A stretch of 46,449 bases of DNA, from the NCBI GenBank assembly GCA_035289905.1, contig DATDVT010000004.1, positions 1 to 46,449 on the forward strand, written 5' to 3'. Positions 31,670-40,326 of the stretch are shown here, piece after piece. Under the pieces are notes generated by a model that did not search any database, was not told where the DNA came from, and was given only the letters and a program-made list of their open reading frames with translations. This DNA comes from DATDVT01 sp035289905 (GTDB lineage: Archaea; Nanobdellota; Nanobdellia; SCGC-AAA011-G17; GW2011-AR18). The position numbers and the translations under genes were made by a program. Each line of letters begins with the position of its first letter. The first letter of the stretch is position 1.

Positions 31670-31984
31670 ATGGTTAAAATATCTATAGATAGTAAAGTTT
31701 TTGCACTTATTAGTTATTTATGGGTTTTATTTTTAATACCTTTATTAATAAAAAAGAAAGACGTCTTTGCACATTATCATGCAAAACAAGGGTTAATGTT
31801 ATTTATTGCAATAACTATTGTATGGGGTTCAGCATATATTCCTGTCTTAGGTTGGTTTATCTTAGGACCATTAGGTGGATTATTTTGTATAATCCTTTGG
31901 ATATTTGGTATATATAATACATTAAAAGAAAAAAAAGAACCAATTCCAATTATAGGACGTTATGCAGAAAAATGGGAATTTTAA
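31670..31984 (+). CDS. DUF4870-like small membrane protein
   Basis: This 104-residue protein has three hydrophobic helices. The DUF4870/Tic20-like signature region is SYLWVLFLIPLL then FAHYHAKQGLMLFI and GWFILGPLGGLFCIILWIFG, followed by a hydrophilic end with IIGRYAEKW. The HAKQG motif is characteristic. Function of the family is unknown. TATA-like TTTAAATATA sits about 30 bases upstream. Confidence 0.8.
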   Translation: MVKISIDSKVFALISYLWVLFLIPLLIKKKDVFAHYHAKQGLMLFIAITIVWGSAYIPVLGWFILGPLGGLFCIILWIFGIYNTLKEKKEPIPIIGRYAEKWEF

Positions 31985-32039
31985 TTTATATGCTAGAGAA
32001 GTATAATCCTTATTAATATTTATTCTTTTATATTTTTAT

Positions 32040-32687
32040 ATGTGGGTAGTCATCTCAGGGATTAATGGCACCGGCAAAACTTCTTTAAAGGAAAAGCTCG
32101 AAATCTATTTTGGTGAAAAAGGGTATACAATAATAAATTTTAAAGTGCCTTTTCATAATTGGGTTACAGAAATGATTACCCTTTCTGGTGAAGGAAAAAG
32201 CCATGGCGACCCATATACAGATGAATTAATCTTTGCTGCATCACATAGATTAGAAAGTGGAATGATAAAGAAATGGAGAGCTAAATATGATATTTTGATT
32301 TCGAAAAGATTTTGGGGAGATCAAATACCTTATGCAGAAGTTAAAGGAGTTCCAAGTAGACTTATAAGAACTTTAACAAGATATTCTGAATTAGAAAAAC
32401 CAGATATGATCTTTTTTTTGGATTGCGAGGCTGAAGTTGCATTAAGCCGGAGTAAAAGAAAAAGTAAATATGAATACTTAGAATTTATGCAACCACTAAG
32501 GGTTAATTATCTAAGATTTATTGATGAACTTAAAGATAGTAAAATTCCAGAATTAAAAGATACTCCTTATTATCTGATTGATGCTTGTAAAAGTTTAGAT
32601 CTGGTATATGAAGAAATAAGAGATATTATTGAAGCTTATATTTTAGAAAACAATATTAAACCAAAAATAAAAGAAAAAGAAATTTAA
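32040..32687 (+). CDS. Thymidylate kinase-like P-loop kinase
   Basis: This 215-residue protein begins with the P-loop GINGTGKTS (8-16). The usual DRY/DRF motif of thymidylate kinase appears only as SKRFWGDQIPY, and LFFLDCEAEVAL-like IFFLDCEAEVALSRSKRK forms the lid strand. It belongs to the thymidylate/deoxynucleoside kinase group; the changed DR motif leaves the exact substrate open. TATA-like TTTTATAT at 32029-32040 touches the ATG. Confidence 0.75.
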   Translation: MWVVISGINGTGKTSLKEKLEIYFGEKGYTIINFKVPFHNWVTEMITLSGEGKSHGDPYTDELIFAASHRLESGMIKKWRAKYDILISKRFWGDQIPYAEVKGVPSRLIRTLTRYSELEKPDMIFFLDCEAEVALSRSKRKSKYEYLEFMQPLRVNYLRFIDELKDSKIPELKDTPYYLIDACKSLDLVYEEIRDIIEAYILENNIKPKIKEKEI

Positions 32688-33034
32688 TCTCTTGCTATAG
32701 CAAATAATGCTTTTACAGCAACTATTGCAGCACCAGGTGCAACAAACACACTCATTAATTCAAAGAATGTTGAAATTCCTAGCCAGTTAAAAGCTAATGC
32801 TGATATTACAGATGCTAAGGTTTGGAAACTCATTAAAAATGCTATTGATGCAATTAGATAACCCCTTGACTCTTCATCTGTTATATTTAACAAACCAACT
32901 ATTATCCCTAACAATGCAACTAACAAAAATGCCCATGCAGGAGCATTGGCAGCACCAATTAAAGATATAATCACTGCAATCACTAAACCCCCAATAAACG
33001 ACCAAATACCAATCTTATTTTTAAACTTCTTCAT
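32684..33034 (-). CDS. Small four-helix membrane protein
   Basis: This 116-residue protein has four predicted helices with Gly/Ala-rich packing (GGLVIAVIISLIGAANAPAW, VALLGIIVGLLN, FVAPGAAIVAVKAL). It is preceded by AGGAGGT eight bases before the ATG (complement of 33040-33046). Archaeal relatives of this type are known only as conserved hypothetical membrane proteins. Its end overlaps the kinase stop by four bases. Confidence 0.65.
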   Translation of the reverse strand: MKKFKNKIGIWSFIGGLVIAVIISLIGAANAPAWAFLLVALLGIIVGLLNITDEESRGYLIASIAFLMSFQTLASVISALAFNWLGISTFFELMSVFVAPGAAIVAVKALFAIARD

Positions 33035-33084
33035 TTTTACCTCCTATTTTTTAATAATTATTATTCTTTTTTATAAGAGATCTT

Positions 33085-34755
33085 TTATTTTAAAGGTTTT
33101 GGTTCACTTTCTAGACAAAAATTCAATAAATCAGTTAAATTTAATTCTAAAGCAGCAACAGGATAATTCAAACCAAAATTAACCAAAACCTGTGGATGAA
33201 TCTCGCCTATATACGCAATCTCTTTTTTCTTCACAGAAATTCTACCTACCCTTCCCTCAATGAAAGAATTATGTTTTGTCTCTTCGATTGTATAACTTAG
33301 GTCTAAAGCATTCATCAAAGAATCTAGAATTTGTTTTATTTCAGTAAAATTTGTTTTTTCATGACACAAAACTATCGCAAGTCTTATTGCTTCTTTTATC
33401 TGTGTACCGTTTTCTGTTTTTTTAAAAATATCACCCATTTCAAAAAGATTTTGGGGATATTCATTATGTTTGTTTTCTGATAAAATTTTAATTAAAGATG
33501 GCAAAACCCATGGCCTCATAACATTATAATCTTGATTTACAGGATTTGTTAACTCTATACAGCTGATTTTATTATTCATTCTTGTAATCATATCTTCCTT
33601 ATCTGCTAAATTATACGAATTTGTTTCTATTAATTTATGGCCTATTAGTATATCAGAAATTTTTCGTTTTAATATTTGTAAAGGATTTTCTTCAGCTATT
33701 GTAGCCACCTTTGGAATTTCTTCTTTAAAATTCTCAAAGCCATATGCAATAGCGATATCTTCTATAATATCCACTTCATGGATCACATCTGACCTATATG
33801 CAGGTACTAAAACTTTATTATTTTTATAGTCATAACCCATAAATTCTAATAATTCTTTAATTTTATTTTTTTTCAAGTCTAAGCCTAATAGTCTATTAAC
33901 ATTTCCTATGTTTAAATTCCATTCTTTAGGATTTAAATCTGGAGTGATTTCTTTTTTATTTTTATAATCTAATTCTAAAGAATAAATTTCTCCGCCCATA
34001 TCAGCCAATGCAGTCACAATTATATTTAAACAAAAATTTAAATTATGCCATTCAAATCCTGAACATTCGATAAATATCTCCTTAGTTTCTTCAGTTATTC
34101 TTCCAGTATCATAAGAATTGATAATTGGAGGCATTGATAAAATATTGTTATTTGCATCTTTAAAAAAAGGAAATTGTTTACATCCCTCTAACAGATGAGC
34201 ATATTCTTTTCCCACAGGGTGTAGTTTTAATATCTGTAAACCATTGAGTTCATTTTTATATTCTAATGGTCTAAACTTTACTTTTTCTGGATTTTCAGCA
34301 AAGTAAGTAACTGGAAATTTAATTTTTTCACAAGGATAAATTCCTATAGCTAATTTTTTCCTCTTTCTTCCAAAGGTTACATGCAGTTTTTCTTGAATCT
34401 GAATAATTTCTTTTATTTTTTCATCATTAAATTTTAAATTTTTTATAATAGCACAAACTGTATATGGTCTAATTTCTTTTACAGAATCTTTAATTATAAT
34501 CTTTTCCCCAGAATTTTTTACTTTATATTTTCTTAATCCAGGTTTTACATCAATAAATGCAGAAAATGCTCTAGCGAACCCCTGTTCAGATAACATATCA
34601 GGTCTATCTGGAAAAACTTCTACAATAATCTCTTTATCATTAACTTCTTCTAAATCTGTTCCAAGCATTGAAATTCTATCTTTTAATTTTTCTTCAGACA
34701 ATCTTTTTCCAACTAAATTTTCAAATTCTTTTCTGTTTAATCTTAGTGTTGGCAT
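33085..34755 (-). CDS. pheT: Phenylalanyl-tRNA synthetase beta subunit
   Basis: This 556-residue archaeal-type beta subunit has an N-terminus MPTLRLNRKEFENLVGK, the B3/B4 region (KLHPVGKEYAHLLEGCKQFPFF, cited as HPVGKEYAHLL), and a B5 region with VPAYRSDVIHEVDIIEDIAIAYG (here VPAYRSDVIHEVD). A catalytic-like domain follows with LTNPVNQDYNVMRP. It lacks the extra bacterial EMAP domain, as is normal here. With PheS it forms the (alpha beta)2 enzyme charging tRNA-Phe. pheS lies upstream with an 80-base gap. Confidence 0.95.
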   Translation of the reverse strand: MPTLRLNRKEFENLVGKRLSEEKLKDRISMLGTDLEEVNDKEIIVEVFPDRPDMLSEQGFARAFSAFIDVKPGLRKYKVKNSGEKIIIKDSVKEIRPYTVCAIIKNLKFNDEKIKEIIQIQEKLHVTFGRKRKKLAIGIYPCEKIKFPVTYFAENPEKVKFRPLEYKNELNGLQILKLHPVGKEYAHLLEGCKQFPFFKDANNNILSMPPIINSYDTGRITEETKEIFIECSGFEWHNLNFCLNIIVTALADMGGEIYSLELDYKNKKEITPDLNPKEWNLNIGNVNRLLGLDLKKNKIKELLEFMGYDYKNNKVLVPAYRSDVIHEVDIIEDIAIAYGFENFKEEIPKVATIAEENPLQILKRKISDILIGHKLIETNSYNLADKEDMITRMNNKISCIELTNPVNQDYNVMRPWVLPSLIKILSENKHNEYPQNLFEMGDIFKKTENGTQIKEAIRLAIVLCHEKTNFTEIKQILDSLMNALDLSYTIEETKHNSFIEGRVGRISVKKKEIAYIGEIHPQVLVNFGLNYPVAALELNLTDLLNFCLESEPKPLK

Positions 34756-34835
34756 ATTTAAATTTGTAAATTAGCAATCTTATAAATGTTTCTTCTGTAA
34801 TTTTTTTCATTTATAAACTTTTGTCAATTTGGCAA

Positions 34836-36353
34836 CTAAACCTTCATCCAAGCCTTGATTTCTCTTAATTGCTTTAAGTCATTCTTGTATAATTCCCTAA
34901 TATCTTTTAATCCATAGCTTGCTTTAATCATCCTATCTAAACCTGGACCCCATGCTAGAACTGGGCACTCAAATCCAAGAAGGGGTTTCACAACTTCAGG
35001 TCTGAATATTCCTGCTGCAATAAACTCAATCCATTTATTGTGAATAGGATCATAAACGTCTCCTTCTAAACTACAAAATGTGTAAGGAAAATAAGCAGGT
35101 CTAAATCTAACCGTAGGATATCCCATTTTCTTTGTAAATTCTCTCAAATAGCCCATTAAATTAGTTAAATTAGCGTTTGGATCTATAACTATCCCTTCTG
35201 TTTGATTAAATTCAAATAAATGTGACCAATCAAGTGCTTCATTTCTATAGCATCTGCCTATAGCAAAAAATTTTGCAGGCAGATCTTCTTTTTTTAATTT
35301 AGCCAAGGTTTGCGAAGATAATACTGTAGTATGTGTTCTAGGTACTAATGTTTTAGCAATATTCTCATCCCATTTATACTGCCACCCCTTAGAATTTGTT
35401 GTCCATCCAGTTTCATGTGTTTCTTTTATTCTTTTTGCCAATTCTTTATTATTAATTTTTCCCAGTTTTGGATCTTTTATAAAAAAGGTATCCTGCATCT
35501 CTCTTGCTGGATGATCCTGTGGAACAAATAAAGCATCAAAAGTCCAGAATGAGGTATTTATTATTGTCCCAGACATTTCTTTAAAACCCATATCTAACCA
35601 TATTCTCCTCGCATAATCAATAGCTTCGTTTACAAAATGTTTCTTTCCTCTATTAATCCTAGGAACCTCAGCCTGTAAATCATAATATCTAAATTCTTTT
35701 CTCTTCCAATCACCAGTTTTCAACAATTCAGGAGTAACATTCTCTAGAAATTCTTCATCTAAATTAAATTCTTGTAATCTCTTTCCTTTGTCAGTAATTT
35801 TTGCATAAATCTCTTTTTGTTTTTCAATTTTAATCATATTCTTTCTTTTTTTTAAATTATCAAAAGCTAATTTATTTAATAAATTAATATTTAATGGTAA
35901 TTTTTCTAATAATTCTTGTTCTATAGATTTCTTCCCAATTAAAGTTTTACCATAATTAGTTAATAAATATTTTTTATCTTTTGTTATTTCTATAGCCTTC
36001 TTATTTTTTAAAATTCCAATACAAGCATTTATTTCTTCATTACTCAAACCACTATCATTTGCTATTTGTTTTAGATCTAAGACTTTATTCCCAATAGCTT
36101 CTATAAATTTTTGTTCTGGCAAACCTTCTTTTAAATATTTTTGTCCGTTTAAATCCAAATCAATAATTTCATCTTCTTCACTATTTATATAAATCAAATC
36201 CTTATTTTTCAACCATTGTAATGCCCTCATGATCTCAATTTCTTGCAAATCAACTAAATTTTTTAATTCGTTTAAAGAGATACAATTTAATATCTTAGGT
36301 AAAACCTTTCTTTCTAATGGGTGTAATTTCTTAACTAAATCTTGCATTAACAA
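34836..36353 (-). CDS. pheS: Phenylalanyl-tRNA synthetase alpha subunit
   Basis: This 505-residue class II synthetase has helix-rich DNA-binding-like N-terminal repeats (winged-helix domains up to about 200) and then the catalytic core. Motif 2 has FAIGRCYRNEALDWSHLFEF, with FNQTEG after it. Motif 3 has WGPGLDRM near the C-terminus, and HPAREMQDTFF follows motif 1. These give Phe and ATP sites. Together with pheT it charges tRNA-Phe. Confidence 0.96.
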   Translation of the reverse strand: MLMQDLVKKLHPLERKVLPKILNCISLNELKNLVDLQEIEIMRALQWLKNKDLIYINSEEDEIIDLDLNGQKYLKEGLPEQKFIEAIGNKVLDLKQIANDSGLSNEEINACIGILKNKKAIEITKDKKYLLTNYGKTLIGKKSIEQELLEKLPLNINLLNKLAFDNLKKRKNMIKIEKQKEIYAKITDKGKRLQEFNLDEEFLENVTPELLKTGDWKRKEFRYYDLQAEVPRINRGKKHFVNEAIDYARRIWLDMGFKEMSGTIINTSFWTFDALFVPQDHPAREMQDTFFIKDPKLGKINNKELAKRIKETHETGWTTNSKGWQYKWDENIAKTLVPRTHTTVLSSQTLAKLKKEDLPAKFFAIGRCYRNEALDWSHLFEFNQTEGIVIDPNANLTNLMGYLREFTKKMGYPTVRFRPAYFPYTFCSLEGDVYDPIHNKWIEFIAAGIFRPEVVKPLLGFECPVLAWGPGLDRMIKASYGLKDIRELYKNDLKQLREIKAWMKV

Positions 36354-36439
36354 TTAGAATTAAAGTTTGTTTTTAAAACTTTTGTAAATTTTCATCAGAT
36401 ATTATAGACAATACTATATATTTAAATATTTTAATTTTT

Positions 36440-36742
36440 TTAGTACAAACTATTTTTCTTTTCAAGCATAGGATTAAAACTTGGAATTTCTCCCTTTTCT
36501 ATATCTCTTTTTATTGCATTATAAAATACATCACAAAGAGATTTTGGTATGTTTCTGATCCCTAGACCTACAATCATCGGTCCAGATTCATAATGAACCA
36601 TACAATTATTATCCACATAATTCATTCTAATTTCACCTCTATCTGTTCCAACTTTAGAAAAAACCCTTGTTGAAAGTGAATCATTAGAACAACAACTAAG
36701 AAGAACACCTAAACACATTGCATATAGTCCATTTCTTATCAT
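36440..36742 (-). CDS. Putative lipoprotein
   Basis: From ATG 36742 (100 residues) the protein starts MIRNGLYAMCLGVLLSCCSND, a signal peptide with a lipobox (LLSC). The ATG overlaps the TGA stop of the TrmB-type regulator in ATGA, which supports this start over one 12 bases earlier. The exported part contains five further Cys-poor beta-like stretches (GEIRMNYVDNNCMVHYESG). Function unknown; coupling to the regulator suggests it belongs to the same response. Confidence 0.6.
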   Translation of the reverse strand: MIRNGLYAMCLGVLLSCCSNDSLSTRVFSKVGTDRGEIRMNYVDNNCMVHYESGPMIVGLGIRNIPKSLCDVFYNAIKRDIEKGEIPSFNPMLEKKNSLY

Positions 36743-37521
36743 TTTGTTCCCCAAGAATTATCAAATAATCGTTTAAATGAACCAACAAAGAATTCAGAAT
36801 TCACCCATAGAGCCAACTCTAACTTTTCATGTACTTCTTCTTCACTAGTTGTTAAAAATATCAAATCTTTACTATCAACTAATACAAATCTTGTATTTAG
36901 ATTAATATCTTTAATTTCAGCAATACTACTTAACTTTTTAAAAATTTCTTCATTAAAGGGTGCAGCAAATTTAATTTTAATACCCCTTATTTTTGCATTC
37001 TTTAAAACAGCTAATAGTCTTTCACTCTTTCTTTCTAGACCTGTTGCAGTAGTTGCAATAATAATCTCTTTTTTTGCCTTAGAAATTAAATTAGATACAT
37101 TAAGATAAATATTATTTCTACCCCTTAAAATACCACTTATTTGAGCAGGATCTATATTTTTTATACCATTACTAAACAATAAAACAAGTTCTTTAAAAGC
37201 ATCAGAATGCTCTACCTCGACCAAAGATTTTACCTCTTCATCTGCTTTGTTCTTTATATCTTTTTTAACCCTTTCAAGGATCTCAGAGGGTTTAACTGCT
37301 AAATATCTAACAGGTCTACCAAGTTTCATAATAACAAATCCCCTCTTCTCTAAAGATTCAAGAACATCATAACTTCTAGATCTAGGGACATTTGATAATT
37401 CAGACAATTCACCTGCTGTAGCCACGCCTTTAGATAGTAAAGCTACCCACACCTTTACCTCATAGATATTAATATCAAAGGCACTTCTTATTCTCTTGAT
37501 TACTGTTTCAGATATTATCAT
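36739..37521 (-). CDS. TrmB-family transcriptional regulator
   Basis: This 260-residue protein has a TrmB winged helix at about 5-75 (YEVKVWVALLSKGVATAGEL, SNVPRSRSYDVLESLEKRG) and a C-terminal effector domain (about 115-255) with KAKKEIIIATTATGLE and KIKFAAPFNEE. TrmB proteins sense sugars or other metabolites and control transport or glycolytic genes. The ligand is unknown here. It is followed by a lipoprotein gene in an ATGA junction. The minus-strand region upstream of 37521 has TATA-like TTATAAATTAAT at about 37566-37577. Confidence 0.88.
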   Translation of the reverse strand: MIISETVIKRIRSAFDINIYEVKVWVALLSKGVATAGELSELSNVPRSRSYDVLESLEKRGFVIMKLGRPVRYLAVKPSEILERVKKDIKNKADEEVKSLVEVEHSDAFKELVLLFSNGIKNIDPAQISGILRGRNNIYLNVSNLISKAKKEIIIATTATGLERKSERLLAVLKNAKIRGIKIKFAAPFNEEIFKKLSSIAEIKDINLNTRFVLVDSKDLIFLTTSEEEVHEKLELALWVNSEFFVGSFKRLFDNSWGTK

Positions 37522-37634
37522 TTTAATAAAACCACTTTTTTATCATCAATTTTAAAGATAGTATTAATTTATAAAGTTTTCGCTATCTTTTAGTGGTAAC
37601 TAAACCTAAAATATATCATATAATTCCTTTATTT

Positions 37635-37739
37635 ATGGCAAGTAATGGGTGTAGAAACTGCAATAAATGGAAAATATTTAAAGATAAGTGCTACTTTTAT
37701 TGGTCAAGAAAAAAGTTTTGTACCTTTAAAGAAAGCTAA
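37635..37739 (+). CDS. Tiny Cys-rich protein, 34 residues
   Basis: The frame ATG 37635 to TAA 37739 encodes a 34-residue protein that begins MASNGCRNCNKW and ends RKKFCTFKES, with Cys at 6, 9, 18 and 29. The spacing could form a small zinc site. Its stop overlaps the stop of the opposite-strand gene 37736-37882. Too short for family assignment; the four Cys and good start make it plausible. Confidence 0.45.
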   Translation: MASNGCRNCNKWKIFKDKCYFYWSRKKFCTFKES

Positions 37740-37882
37740 TCTTCATCCTCTATCTCTGAATCTTCTAATCTAACGATATCAGATGTATGAGCCCTACAGT
37801 TAGAACAAAACTCTGGTTTTTCATATCCATATTCAATATTTTCACAGCGTATACACTTCCACATAACCTCTTTTTCTTCCAT
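37736..37882 (-). CDS. Rubredoxin-like zinc-ribbon protein, 48 residues
   Basis: The frame ATG 37882 to TAG 37736 gives a 48-residue protein with WKCIRCENIEYGYEKPEFCS and then NCRA: two CxxC knuckles as in rubredoxin or rubrerythrin C-terminal domains. An acidic tail (SEIEDED) follows. The knuckle spacing (13 residues) suits a metal site. It binds iron or zinc and probably acts in electron transfer or as a structural adaptor. It shares its last three bases with the plus-strand small gene. Confidence 0.6.
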   Translation of the reverse strand: MEEKEVMWKCIRCENIEYGYEKPEFCSNCRAHTSDIVRLEDSEIEDED

Positions 37883-37987
37883 AAGTTTACTCTATTTTTA
37901 AAATATTTAAAGATTTATATCTATTTCAACAGTTATTATTATAAAGTTAAACTAAATATTTATAATCCTTAATTTAACAATTAAAAT

Positions 37988-38794
37988 ATGAAACACAACA
38001 TTAAAGTAATGTTACTTTTAATTCTATTATTCTTAGGTGCACATTTTATTGGTTTAATTGTAGTTCAGCATTATACAACTAAAAACCTACCATTTGAAGT
38101 TCAGAATATCCAAGTTAAAGAAAAAAATACATCCTATATCCCAATATTTATAGCTATTCTAATCTCTTCGATAATAGCCTTGATTATGATTAAATTCAGG
38201 ACAATAAGATTATGGAAGTTTTGGTTTTTTTTAAGTATGGTGTTTAGTTTAACCCTAAGTTTTGGAGCATTTTTGTGGCAATATTTAGCTCTAAGTTTAG
38301 CTATAATAATCTCCACTTGGAGAATACTTAAACCAAATTTTATTGTTCATAATTTATCTGAGTTATTTTTATATGGAGGTTTAGCTGCTCTTTTTGTTCC
38401 AATATTCAATATTCTTTCAATAAGTATTTTATTAATATTGATTTCTTTGTATGATATGTTTTCAGTTTGGCAAAGCAAACACATGATTAAACTAGCAAAA
38501 TTTCAGAATAAGTCAAGAATATTTGCCGGAATTATGATTCCCTACAAAGAGAGGAAAACAGAGAAACTAAGAGAAGCTATTCTTGGTGGAGGCGATATAG
38601 GTTTTACTTTACTTTTTTCCGGAGTTATACTTTTAAACTATGGAATGATTTCAGCAATTATAACATCAATTGTGACAAGTATAGCTTTACTAAGCTTATT
38701 TATCTTTGGAGAAAAAAAGAAATTTTACCCAGCAATGCCTTTTCTTTCTTTAGGTTGTTTTATCAGTTTAGGTTTAGTTTATTTAATATTTTAA
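37988..38794 (+). CDS. Presenilin/SPP-like intramembrane aspartyl protease
   Basis: This 268-residue archaeal presenilin homologue has about nine helices. The three signature motifs are present: YD (155-156, in ISLYDMFSVW), GGGD (200-203, catalytic Asp 203) and the PAL-equivalent PAMPF (248-252). It is expected to cleave transmembrane helices such as leftover signal peptides. TATA-like TATTTATAA lies at about 37957-37965, some 25 bases upstream. Confidence 0.88.
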   Translation: MKHNIKVMLLLILLFLGAHFIGLIVVQHYTTKNLPFEVQNIQVKEKNTSYIPIFIAILISSIIALIMIKFRTIRLWKFWFFLSMVFSLTLSFGAFLWQYLALSLAIIISTWRILKPNFIVHNLSELFLYGGLAALFVPIFNILSISILLILISLYDMFSVWQSKHMIKLAKFQNKSRIFAGIMIPYKERKTEKLREAILGGGDIGFTLLFSGVILLNYGMISAIITSIVTSIALLSLFIFGEKKKFYPAMPFLSLGCFISLGLVYLIF

Positions 38795-38878
38795 TATTAA
38801 AAATGTAACAGAGCTTTGTTGACGTATAGAGTAAAACTTATAAACTAAAATATTAATAAAAATAAGGGAATAATAAAG

Positions 38879-39076
38879 ATGAGTTATAAAGTTACAATTC
38901 ATAGAAATAAAGTAAAGAATGAAATAGACTTAGACCAATTGCTAGATATTTGTCCAGTCAGTGTTTTTGTTAAAGAAAATAATAAAGTTATAGTTAAATA
39001 TCCTGAAAAATGTATAGGTTGTAGAAGTTGTGAAGCAACTCTATCTGATGGAGAGGTAATTGTAGAGGAGGAATAA
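38879..39076 (+). CDS. Small single-cluster ferredoxin-like protein
   Basis: This 65-residue protein has Cys 25 (DICPVSVF) and Cys 45, 48 and 51 (CIGCRSCEA), enough for one [4Fe-4S] cluster, with the CPxSV half first. The order is the inverse of the usual 2[4Fe-4S] ferredoxin. The acidic end EVIVEEE is typical. Its stop overlaps the next start (TAATG), so it is coupled to the DUF1858 gene. Confidence 0.85.
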   Translation: MSYKVTIHRNKVKNEIDLDQLLDICPVSVFVKENNKVIVKYPEKCIGCRSCEATLSDGEVIVEEE

Positions 39077-39501
39077 TGAAAAAGAAAGTAAAAAAGAGGA
39101 CAATAAAAAAAACTGAGAAAAAAATAACAAAAGAGATGTTATTAACTGATGTAATGAAAAATCATCCTAGTTCTATTAATATTATGTTTAAATACGGACT
39201 TCATTGTATGGGATGTCAAGCTTCTTCTATGGAAACAATAGAGGATGGTTGTAAAGCTCATTTGATGGGTGAAGAAGACATAAATAGTTTAATAAAAGAA
39301 ATCAACGAGGCAGAAGGTTTAACTTTACCAACAAAAGTAACTCTAAAAAAAAATATTCCAGTAATAAAACCAAAGATAATAGTACAGGATATAAAACCTG
39401 AAAAGGCGCCAATCTTATCAAAACAAATTCAAAAAAAAGAAGTAGAAAAAAAAGGCTTTTTTAGCAAATTATTTTTAAAAAAAAAGGAGGATTTTAAATG
39501 A
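39076..39501 (+). CDS. DUF1858 (hybrid-cluster-associated redox disulfide) protein with Lys-rich ends
   Basis: This 141-residue protein has a central DUF1858 domain (about 22-80) with LLTDVMKNHPSSINIMFKYG and the redox pair HCMGCQ, plus a third Cys (EDGCKAHLMG). The N-terminus is very basic (KKKVKKRTIKKTEKK) and the C-terminus ends FLKKKEDFK. It is expected to take part in disulfide or cluster redox steps next to the ferredoxin. It overlaps the next gene by four bases. Confidence 0.82.
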   Translation: MKKKVKKRTIKKTEKKITKEMLLTDVMKNHPSSINIMFKYGLHCMGCQASSMETIEDGCKAHLMGEEDINSLIKEINEAEGLTLPTKVTLKKNIPVIKPKIIVQDIKPEKAPILSKQIQKKEVEKKGFFSKLFLKKKEDFK

Positions 39502-40223
39502 CAGTAAAATATTTTTTAACAAAAAAACCAAAAAGTGCAATAATAATACAAGGTTTTCCTAGTCTTGGTTTAGTTAGTACTATTGCAACAAAATTTTTGA
39601 TAGATCATTTAGATGTAGAACAAATTGGAAAAATTGATTCTGATCGTTTATTTCCATTGACAGCAATACACAAGACTAAATTAATTGATCCAATTACAAT
39701 CTATTTTAATAAAAAATATAATTTAGTTTTAATTCAAGCGATAACAGAAATTAGGGGATTAGAATGGGAATTAGCAGATGTGATTCTAAAATTAGCAAGA
39801 GAATTAAAGGCTAAAGAAGTAATTACTATTGAAGGCATGCCAGGTCATGAAGAAAAATTAAATATTTATAGTTATACAACAAAAAATAAATCTAAAATTA
39901 AAGCAATGCCACTTAGTGAGGGAATTATTATGGGGGTAACTGCAGCAATGTTATTAAAATCAAAAGAAGTACCAATAACTTGTTTTTTTGCAGAAACGCA
40001 TTCACAGCTACCAGATAGTGAAGCCGCAGCTAGGATAGTAGAAGTTTTAGATGAGCATTTAAATCTAAATATAGATTTTAAACCATTATTAGATGCAGCA
40101 AAAAAATTCGAATTAAACCTTAAAAAATATATGGAAAAGGTACAGAATCAACCAATACCTGCTCCAGTACAAAAAGAGACATTATCTAAAAAAGAAAAAA
40201 AAGAGTTGAGTTATTTTGGATAA
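39498..40223 (+). CDS. PAC2-family protein (proteasome assembly chaperone-like)
   Basis: This 241-residue protein is a PAC2-family member related to archaeal PbaB. It has IIQGFPSLGLVSTIATKFLI at the start, PITIYFNKKYNLVLIQAI, then ELKAKEVITIEGMPG and the conserved MGVTAAMLL and ETHSQLPDSEAAA segment. The family assembles the 20S proteasome or acts as an ATP-independent chaperone. A basic tail follows residue 215. It is coupled with the redox pair upstream and a putative TTG-started peptide follows. Confidence 0.88.
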   Translation: MTVKYFLTKKPKSAIIIQGFPSLGLVSTIATKFLIDHLDVEQIGKIDSDRLFPLTAIHKTKLIDPITIYFNKKYNLVLIQAITEIRGLEWELADVILKLARELKAKEVITIEGMPGHEEKLNIYSYTTKNKSKIKAMPLSEGIIMGVTAAMLLKSKEVPITCFFAETHSQLPDSEAAARIVEVLDEHLNLNIDFKPLLDAAKKFELNLKKYMEKVQNQPIPAPVQKETLSKKEKKELSYFG

Positions 40224-40326
40224 CTTTCTTTTAATTTTTTTATTAATTATTTCTAGTTTAGTTATTTATTGGATATTTCTTGGAGAAAAAAAGTTTAAAG
40301 ATGACTATAATCAAAAACTTGTTTGA
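40216..40326 (+). CDS. Possible 36-residue membrane peptide, TTG start
   Basis: The frame from TTG 40216 to TGA 40326 gives one strong membrane helix (FLLIFLLIISSLVIYWIFLG) followed by EKKFKDDYNQKLV. It overlaps the PAC2 stop by eight bases and the next gene by 26. The topology and operon-like overlap are suggestive. The TTG start and double overlap keep confidence low. Confidence 0.3.
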   Translation: MDNFLLIFLLIISSLVIYWIFLGEKKFKDDYNQKLV

